A stretch of DNA of 64,000 nucleotides from Candidatus Zixiibacteriota bacterium (lineage in GTDB: Bacteria; Zixibacteria; MSB-5A5; GN15; FEB-12). Both the position numbers and the translations under genes were made by a program. Of the stretch, positions 58,631-64,000 are shown piece after piece (the first letter of the stretch is position 1; the number at the start of each line of letters is the position of its first letter). The stretch spans positions 22,458-86,457 of the forward strand of contig JAJRSF010000011.1 of NCBI GenBank assembly GCA_024278935.1. The letters are read 5' to 3'. The notes under the pieces were generated by a model, which worked only from the letters and a program-made list of their open reading frames with translations, did no database searches and was not told where the DNA came from.

Positions 58631-60736
58631 ATGCGCCTTAAAAAATTTATTCCAATACTTATCCTTCTCGCCCTACTACTCATCGCCAATGCTGTAATCG
58701 ATGCCGGCTCTCAACAGACCGGTCAAATAAAAGGAACCCTGACTGACATTAAATCCGGAGAACCTATCTACGGTGCCTCGGTATTTGTTGTCGGAACTAG
58801 CACAGGTGCTATATCGGACTTCGATGGAAAGTACCTTATCAAACGACTCAAACCGGGTGTATATACATTAAAAATTTCATGCCTTGGGTATACTACTATT
58901 GAGATGAAACTTATCACGGTCACATCGGACTCTACAACTGTAAGGTCGATGCAGATGACTAAAAGTAAAGTTAAATTAGGTAAGACAATTACTCTAATCG
59001 AAGAGCATGATATTTTAGATAAATTCAATACATCAAACGATGTTACCATCGGAATAGAAAAATCTAAAAAAGAAGACGATGACGTTCAGCTCACCACAGT
59101 TGATGAACTACTTGAATCGGTCTCGGGAGTTGTGACAAACAACAACGGAGAAGTCTTTTTAAGAACAACACGTGCCTTTGATGTTGGATATGTTGTTGAT
59201 GGAGTTCCTCTGGGTGATCCTTTAGGAGGACTTGCCCAATCAGGAGCTCAACAAAAAGCACAAACTGAATTTCAGAAAAGACCAAAGTTGCGACAAAAGA
59301 ACTTCGTATGTGAACCTCCAATGCCACCTTATAATTGGAGAGCAAATGTAAACGGAGAACCATTCGATGCTATGTTTTTTGAGAACTATGGAGTCAACCC
59401 ATTTGTAGACACCGAAGACGATCACCTTTCTACTTTTGCAATAGACGTCGACGATGCCTCATATATTTTAGCACGATCCTATCTCGACCGAGGTGTGCTT
59501 CCTCCAAAAGATGCTATCCGTACCGAAGAGTTTGTCAATCATTTTGATTACAACTACGCTCCTCCACGCAGACAACCATTCCAAATTTATTTCGAAGGGG
59601 CACCATCTGAGTTTGGCACAAACAGTCAACTTCTCAAAATTGGTATCAAAGGGAAAGAGATTGCCAAAGAAAACCGCAAAGACGCCAACTTAGTTTTTGT
59701 AATCGACATCTCCGGTTCTATGGGTCGTGAAGATCGTTTAGAGCTTGTCAAAAAAGCACTTCGTATGCTTGTTGATGAACTCAACCATAATGATAGAGTC
59801 GGGATTGTTGTCTATGGTTCTCATGCCGAAATACGTTTACAACCGACATCGTTAAGAAACAAACATCGGATTATCAACGCTATCAATTCCCTCCGTGTTA
59901 ATAGTTCAACCAACGCCGAAGCAGGTATTATGCTTGGCTACAAAATGGCACAACAACAATTTGATAGTAATAAGATTAACCGAATAATTCTCTGCTCCGA
60001 TGGTGTCGCTAATGTTGGTCAAACAAATGCCGAACGAATTTTAAAACAGATTAAGAAATATTGTGACCTCGGTATTACCCTTTCTTCAATCGGTTTTGGT
60101 ATGGGTAACTACAACGATGTACTCATGGAAAAACTTGGTAACAAAGGGAACGGTTCATACGCCTACGTCAGCGACATAAACGAAGCTCATCGTGTTTTTG
60201 TAAAGAACCTTACCGGGAACTTGCAAGTGATTGCTCGTGATGTAAAAATCCAAGTTGATTTTAATCCGCAGGTTGTGCGGTCTTACCGTCTGCTTGGCTA
60301 CGAGAACCGTGATGTTGCCGACAATAAATTCCGCGACGACCAAGAAGATGGTGGCGAAATTGGTGCCGGACACGAAGTGACTGCACTCTATGAAGTCAAG
60401 TATGTCAAGAACTCTCGTTCTGATTATGTTGGAACTGTTTATGTCCGTTACAAAGATGACAGCGGCGAAGAAGTATCAGAAATAAATAGAGGTCTTCAAA
60501 AATCAATGTTCCACAAAACATTTCAACGAGCATCGTATGAGTTTAAACTCGCAACAGTTGCGGCAGAATATGCGGAAGTCCTTCGCAATTCTTACTGGGC
60601 AAAAGATTCCGACCCGCAGAGATTGCTTAACATCGCAGCCGAACTTTTAGGCGAACATCAGTCCGATGAACTTATCGAACTAATCGGCATGATTGCCAAG
60701 AGTAAACGCTTCGAAGAGAACTTAGCACAAAGATAG
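58631..60736 (+). CDS. secreted vWA protein with carboxypeptidase-regulatory and plug-like N-terminus (YfbK type)
   Basis: The 701-residue protein has a signal peptide, a carboxypeptidase-regulatory-like domain (about 33-110: IKGTLTDIKSGEPIYGASVFV, DFDGKYLIKRLKPGVYTL), then a short segment TTVDELLESVSGVVTNNNGEVFLR that resembles the TonB-receptor plug. A von Willebrand factor A domain follows with its metal site DISGSMG (about residue 358), preceded by the YfbK-type N-terminal segment (DDHLSTFAIDVDDASYILARSYL) and followed by a DUF3520-like C-terminus. GGGAGG lies ahead of the ATG. It could bind or gate a substrate at the cell envelope. Function unknown. Confidence 0.85.
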   Translation: MRLKKFIPILILLALLLIANAVIDAGSQQTGQIKGTLTDIKSGEPIYGASVFVVGTSTGAISDFDGKYLIKRLKPGVYTLKISCLGYTTIEMKLITVTSDSTTVRSMQMTKSKVKLGKTITLIEEHDILDKFNTSNDVTIGIEKSKKEDDDVQLTTVDELLESVSGVVTNNNGEVFLRTTRAFDVGYVVDGVPLGDPLGGLAQSGAQQKAQTEFQKRPKLRQKNFVCEPPMPPYNWRANVNGEPFDAMFFENYGVNPFVDTEDDHLSTFAIDVDDASYILARSYLDRGVLPPKDAIRTEEFVNHFDYNYAPPRRQPFQIYFEGAPSEFGTNSQLLKIGIKGKEIAKENRKDANLVFVIDISGSMGREDRLELVKKALRMLVDELNHNDRVGIVVYGSHAEIRLQPTSLRNKHRIINAINSLRVNSSTNAEAGIMLGYKMAQQQFDSNKINRIILCSDGVANVGQTNAERILKQIKKYCDLGITLSSIGFGMGNYNDVLMEKLGNKGNGSYAYVSDINEAHRVFVKNLTGNLQVIARDVKIQVDFNPQVVRSYRLLGYENRDVADNKFRDDQEDGGEIGAGHEVTALYEVKYVKNSRSDYVGTVYVRYKDDSGEEVSEINRGLQKSMFHKTFQRASYEFKLATVAAEYAEVLRNSYWAKDSDPQRLLNIAAELLGEHQSDELIELIGMIAKSKRFEENLAQR

Positions 60737-60773
60737 TTTGTATGATAGGGTTGGGATTTTAGGACTCTCGTAT

Positions 60774-60803
60774 GGCAGGTCATTAAATGACCTGCCTTTT
60801 TTT
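60774..60803 (+). terminator. intrinsic terminator (GGCAGGTCAT hairpin)
   Basis: GGCAGGTCAT (60774-60783) pairs with ATGACCTGCC (60787-60796) around TAA, with seven T after it. It ends the vWA gene. Outer arms match the elements at 22671 and 53466. Confidence 0.85.
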
Positions 60804-60806
60804 ATA

Positions 60807-60855
60807 TGTCATGCTGAACAGTCTGCAGACTGTGAGCGGAGTCGAAGTATGCACC
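60807..60855 (+). repeat. REP-like element, long-core form, copy 2
   Basis: It starts TGTCATGCTGAACAG, has the perfect palindrome ACAGTCTGCAGACTGT (60818-60833) and ends GAGTCGAAGTATGCACC. It differs from the copy at 1254-1302 at two matching stem positions, so pairing is kept. Confidence 0.7.
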
Positions 60856-61141
60856 AACAAAGTTATCCACATCCTAAAACAACTTTTATGCTGTAATCTC
60901 ATAAACGTTTAACAGTTACAGCAAAATGGGTTCGTTTTTCGGTATAGCGTTTTTTTCACAACCTCTTGTTTTCTTATTGAAATTTTTAGTGTCATACATA
61001 AGAGGTATGAATGAGAAATTACTTTGATATTGCATAGAAAGTGATACCAGTGAGACAAGTTCCATTCCATTACTTCTGTTTGATAATATCTAAATAATTC
61101 ATTAACTTTAATTCATAAGAAGAAATAGAAGAGGAGTAAAT
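60856..61141. other. leader of the HEPN-like gene, no gene seen
   Basis: Contains the left inverted repeat at 60917-60938 and, near 61130, a GAGGAG ribosome site before the ATG of the following gene. I see no gene in it. Confidence 0.6.
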
Positions 61142-61943
61142 ATGTGTAACGATGATAAAACCATTGTATTAAACAAAATGGAAGAATTATGGAAGAATTT
61201 TATTTTTATACGGAGCAAATTTCCTACTATAGTAGGTTCTAACCCTGCTAATCCCCTAGTAATCCCAGAATTCTACAAAAAAGAATATCCTAATCTTGAG
61301 GGCTGTCTTCTCTTTGAAAAAGGTATCTCAAATATTAATCTAAAGGAAATTATAAAAGCGGCTCATTATATTAACCAAAATTTTATTATTCGCTTAGCAG
61401 CATTACTCGATTCCGAAGATATAGTTAAAAGTAAAAATAACATTAAAGATTCACTGCATAAATCAAAAGATGTAAAATTACTAATTGACCTTAGAAATGT
61501 ATTTGCTCATGAAACAGGCAATATTGATTTTAAAATAAGTAGTAATATAGAGATTAATAAACGAATTGTTGAACATTATGAATTAGTTACTCCTCCAAAT
61601 GATACAAATGAATTTAGATTACCCATAAATGATGTTTTAAAAAAGATGTTTGAAGGATGTAAAGAATATGTAAAAGATTATTATGATTCTATAAAAGCTT
61701 CTTGATTCTTAAGTAGCAGACGCTCTCGCCTGGTTCCCCGATCAAGTCGGGGATGGTTTGTGTGAGCAGGTATGACATTCTACAAATTCTCTATTAACTA
61801 ACGCAAAATCTAAATCGACCGCATGCATGAAAGAACAATGTAACAAGGGAGTTAAAAAAATTGTTTGATGTATGTATGATTACATTCACCACAAAACTTG
61901 TATCGAAAAACCTAATTTCAGAAAACGAACCCATTTTGCTGTA
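60917..61943. mobile_element. possible small mobile cassette bounded by 22-bp inverted repeats
   Basis: A 22-base sequence starting TACAGCAAAATGG and ending TTCGTTTT at 60917-60938 appears as an exact inverse at 61922-61943. The two copies enclose about 980 bases with one gene. The outer flanks share a further TTAAC at similar distance, also inverted. No transposase lies within, and I could not find a clear target-site duplication. Confidence 0.4.
61142..61705 (+). CDS. unknown protein with HEPN-like Rx4H motif
   Basis: The 187-residue protein is helical and Lys/Asn-rich, and visibly more AT-rich in codon use than neighbours. It has LIDLRNVFAHE, where Arg118 and His123 form the R-x4-H arrangement found in HEPN RNase domains. 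HEPN proteins are frequent in toxin-antitoxin and anti-phage systems. No nucleotidyltransferase (MNT) partner or antitoxin gene is beside it. A good GAGGAG site precedes the ATG. The family assignment is an inference from one motif and the helical character. Confidence 0.5.
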   Translation: MCNDDKTIVLNKMEELWKNFIFIRSKFPTIVGSNPANPLVIPEFYKKEYPNLEGCLLFEKGISNINLKEIIKAAHYINQNFIIRLAALLDSEDIVKSKNNIKDSLHKSKDVKLLIDLRNVFAHETGNIDFKISSNIEINKRIVEHYELVTPPNDTNEFRLPINDVLKKMFEGCKEYVKDYYDSIKAS

Positions 61944-62154
61944 TAGTTAAGAGTGTTGTGTGATTATAGAGAAAAAGTTTTTTTGAGGAATGTGGTAGCT
62001 TTATAAAGTGTTGTTATAACTATTCTGTTCTGGACTCCGGCTAAAGCCGGAGGGGAGTTCAAAAGATGCAATCAAAAAGGCGGAACTACTAAAGAGTTCC
62101 GCCCTACAAATTTTTTGCGGTGTCAGGAACCCCTTCCTGACACAATAACTTTCC
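61706..62154. other. gene-free stretch with several palindromes
   Basis: I see no gene. It has TCCCCGA-TCAAG-TCGGGGA (61735-61753), the right inverted repeat (61922-61943), CTCCGGC-TAAA-GCCGGAG (62035-62052), GGCGGAACT-ACTAAAG-AGTTCCGCC (62079-62103) and GTGTCAGGAA-CCCC-TTCCTGACAC (62120-62143). The last three sit together, behind the end of the epimerase gene. Confidence 0.7.
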
Positions 62155-63213
62155 CTACAAGAACCGCTTAAAGAACTTCAATATCCCCTGGTCCCATCCG
62201 ACCATATGGGTTACGCCCGCCTCGCGGTGTTTGAGTTCTTCTTTATGTTCTAAGTACCAACTATGCGATGTTATCAAGGCATCTTTGTTCGAGTATTTAG
62301 ATTTCCATCCCAGTCTCTTTTCAATCTTTTCAGTAGAGACATAGGAATCTTTATCGGCGGTGCCATAGACCCATTTATAAAGCGGTGAAACTTTTATCAT
62401 TTCAAAAAACGCTAAGGCAGGTTTAACAATAATCGCAGGAGTCGGCATTACTTTTGCCCCGTTACCTGAGAATTCACACAAGGCACCAACATCGTTTTTA
62501 ACTTTGTCATACACTTGCGAGCCAACGTTGAACGTATCGTTGACATCTTCAGCAGGGCATGATGCCGCCAAAGAAATCGCTTCGATTAAATCGGTGACTT
62601 CAAGCAGTTGATACAGGTTATCCCCTTTGCCGATAATCGGAATCCGTTTACCACAGTCAACCCAATCATAGAGAATTTGGAATACACCAAGACGGGCAGT
62701 ACCGATAAAAGTTTTCGGACGGATAGTCGCTATACACATTCCTTTTTCACGAAACTCTTGGCAAACATGTTCGCCGGCGATTTTACTTTCGCCATAAGCA
62801 CCTACACCGACCATCGGATCAGCTTCGACAAGCGGATGTTTTTCAGGGACACCATAGACTGCAGTTGAGCTGATAAAGACAACTCGTTCGACATTGCATT
62901 TTTGTGCTTGCTCTAATGTGTTGCGAACACCCTGTATATTTGTTGAATAAATCTCTTCGTTTTTCCAAAGGGGAAGTGCCGCGGCACAATGAATGATAAT
63001 ATCAATCTTGTTATCTTTGATAAGTTTGTACATACCGTCAGCATCGCGAACATCCTGTTTGACCAACAGCATATCGTCGGTATATTCATTTTCCATAAAA
63101 GGAGCGATATCATTGAGAACTAAAAATGATACACCACGCTGAGGAAGATTTTTGGTAAGATGCAGACCGAGAAAACCTGCTCCACCGGTTATAAGAACTC
63201 TTTTATTTTGCAC
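62155..63213 (-). CDS. NAD-dependent epimerase/dehydratase family protein
   Basis: The 352-residue extended short-chain dehydrogenase has GGAGFLGLHL at the N-terminus, HCAAALPLW, SSTAVYGVPE, the catalytic YGESK (in VGAYGESKIAGE) and a C-terminal substrate domain. It is a nucleotide-sugar epimerase, dehydratase or sterol-dehydrogenase-like enzyme; the substrate is not clear. The start at MQNKRVLITGG fits the Rossmann fold. A terminator lies upstream, so it is a separate unit from the double-glutaredoxin gene. Confidence 0.85.
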   Translation of the reverse strand: MQNKRVLITGGAGFLGLHLTKNLPQRGVSFLVLNDIAPFMENEYTDDMLLVKQDVRDADGMYKLIKDNKIDIIIHCAAALPLWKNEEIYSTNIQGVRNTLEQAQKCNVERVVFISSTAVYGVPEKHPLVEADPMVGVGAYGESKIAGEHVCQEFREKGMCIATIRPKTFIGTARLGVFQILYDWVDCGKRIPIIGKGDNLYQLLEVTDLIEAISLAASCPAEDVNDTFNVGSQVYDKVKNDVGALCEFSGNGAKVMPTPAIIVKPALAFFEMIKVSPLYKWVYGTADKDSYVSTEKIEKRLGWKSKYSNKDALITSHSWYLEHKEELKHREAGVTHMVGWDQGILKFFKRFL

Positions 63214-63235
63214 GTTTGATTCCTGAATTTTAATA

Positions 63236-63270
63236 GTTAAAAAAATAAGCCGTTAGAAATATAACGGCTT
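63236..63270 (-). terminator. intrinsic terminator of the double-glutaredoxin gene
   Basis: AAGCCGTTA (63247-63255) pairs with TAACGGCTT (63262-63270). On the minus strand it is followed by a run of T. Confidence 0.85.
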
Positions 63271-63298
63271 ATATAATATCTGAAAATTATTTGAATTG

Positions 63299-63835
63299 TC
63301 AAGATGTCTCATAAAGTTTCTGAAAGACTTTGATTCCCGGATTAAACAGCCGTCCGACCGATTTATACTCGACCGTTGGCACAACCCGACGCCCGCCCGA
63401 CCATCTGGTGATCTGCTCTTTGAGCTCTTCGGAATCTTCGATAAGGATTTCTTTGTATGAAATTTTCTGGGAGTCCATCCACATCTTTAGCTGACGGCAA
63501 TCACCGCAAAACGATGTAGAATATATCGTTGCTTTCGGAATTTCAACTGACTTATTTGTATTATCAGAAAATAGTTTCCGAATAGTTTCCGAATTTGGGT
63601 TTTGTAGCATCGCTTTGATTTTTTGCTCACCAATACGAAGAATTGGAAATGGATTTTCAGAATGTTCTACCAAACCATTTACAAGTTCGATTTCAGAATC
63701 TTGTTTGTCTAAATCAATAGACTCAACATTAAGACCATACTCTTTGAGCTGACTCAATAACAGATCTGCTTCGTTTGCTTGAGCAGCATAATAATAAACA
63801 AATAGTTTTTCATTTTTCATATCAGTTGTAACCAT
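63299..63835 (-). CDS. double glutaredoxin-like protein
   Basis: The 178-residue protein has two tandem thioredoxin-fold domains. The C-terminal domain (about 95-178) has the glutaredoxin site SFCGDCRQLKMWMD and the cis-proline loop RVVPTVEY. The N-terminal domain (about 8-85) lacks a CxxC but retains the fold pattern (LFVYYYAAQANEADLLLSQLKEYG, PFPILRIGEQ). It may act as a redox sensor or transfer protein. The start could also be ATG at 63820. Confidence 0.78.
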   Translation of the reverse strand: MVTTDMKNEKLFVYYYAAQANEADLLLSQLKEYGLNVESIDLDKQDSEIELVNGLVEHSENPFPILRIGEQKIKAMLQNPNSETIRKLFSDNTNKSVEIPKATIYSTSFCGDCRQLKMWMDSQKISYKEILIEDSEELKEQITRWSGGRRVVPTVEYKSVGRLFNPGIKVFQKLYETS

Positions 63836-63873
63836 TCTCAGGTAAGATTGTTCCTTGTCAAATTAGAAAAAAG

Positions 63874-64000
63874 TTAATCATCGGTAAAAGAAATTTCAGA
63901 TTCAGGATGTAATTTATATTCAAAAATTGTAATCAACGTAACAAAAACAGCAGCAATCATAGGTCCCAAAACAACACCCAATAAACCAAAGAGATAGACA
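63874..64000 (-). CDS. AI-2E/PerM-type permease, C-terminal end only
   Basis: The last 42 codons of a membrane protein remain. VYLFGLLGVVLGPMIAAVFV followed by TLITIFEYK resembles the C-terminus of AI-2E-family transporters. The start lies outside the window. Confidence 0.6.
   Translation of the reverse strand, partial: VYLFGLLGVVLGPMIAAVFVTLITIFEYKLHPESEISFTDD

Noticed and set aside
61142..61705. A complete HEPN-MNT or other toxin-antitoxin pair
   Set aside because: No partner gene lies next to it on either strand, and no short frame with a ribosome site suggests an antitoxin. I kept only a single-gene description.
60917..61943. An insertion sequence
   Set aside because: There are inverted repeats but no transposase and no clear target duplication, so I called it only a possible cassette.

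Overview
The window is an AT-rich stretch of a Gram-negative, aerobically respiring bacterium. Two secreted proteins end in near-identical dockerin-like EF-hand modules. Such tails are common in Zixibacteria and neighbouring lineages of the FCB group. Together with an Alternative Complex III (ActABCDEF) respiratory cluster and a DUF5686 outer-membrane-type protein, this points to the FCB superphylum, perhaps Zixibacteria. The phylum is an inference from gene content. No rRNA or tRNA gene was seen.

Region 1 (1-13.1 kb) is almost entirely on the minus strand. It holds a partial ABC exporter, a secreted protein of unknown function whose reading frame is split at a canonical slippery site, a cupin, a lone etfB, a histone-H1-like protein with a SANT/Myb-like core, and a fatty-acid operon (yceD-rpmF-plsX-fabH-fabD-fabG-acpP-fabF-rnc) behind a consensus promoter. 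Region 2 (13.1-20.5 kb) is the full F1Fo ATP synthase operon (atpZ-atpI-B-E-F-H-A-G-D-C). Region 3 (20.6-36.3 kb) is respiratory: pentahaem ActA, ActB-F, a small membrane protein, SCO1, then a caa3-type oxidase (coxB-A-C-D). A separate unit follows with haem A synthase, a second SCO protein broken by an in-frame stop, and a DUF420 protein; ctaB (haem O synthase) lies at the far end. These genes pass electrons from quinol through cytochrome c to oxygen, build the oxidase cofactors, and feed the neighbouring ATP synthase.

Region 4 (36.4-64 kb) is mixed: a DUF5686 protein and an O-antigen ligase (each with one in-frame stop), a TIGR04283 glycosyltransferase with a DUF547 protein, a lipoprotein, an alcohol dehydrogenase, a His-rich metal transporter, a bacilliredoxin, superoxide dismutase, UvrD/PcrA helicase, RsmE, a divergent GlpX-like phosphatase relative, a transglutaminase-like protein, an M6-type protease, a BNR-propeller protein, a vWA protein, a possible HEPN protein enclosed by 22-bp inverted repeats, an epimerase, a double-glutaredoxin protein and the end of an AI-2E-type permease.

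Two themes stand out. First, four genes carry a single lesion each (one -1 frameshift at A-AAA-AAC and three in-frame stops) while the rest of the frame stays open. Second, intergenic regions are loaded with short palindromes of unrelated stems that share a CTAAAG or CTGAAG centre or recurrent flanks.
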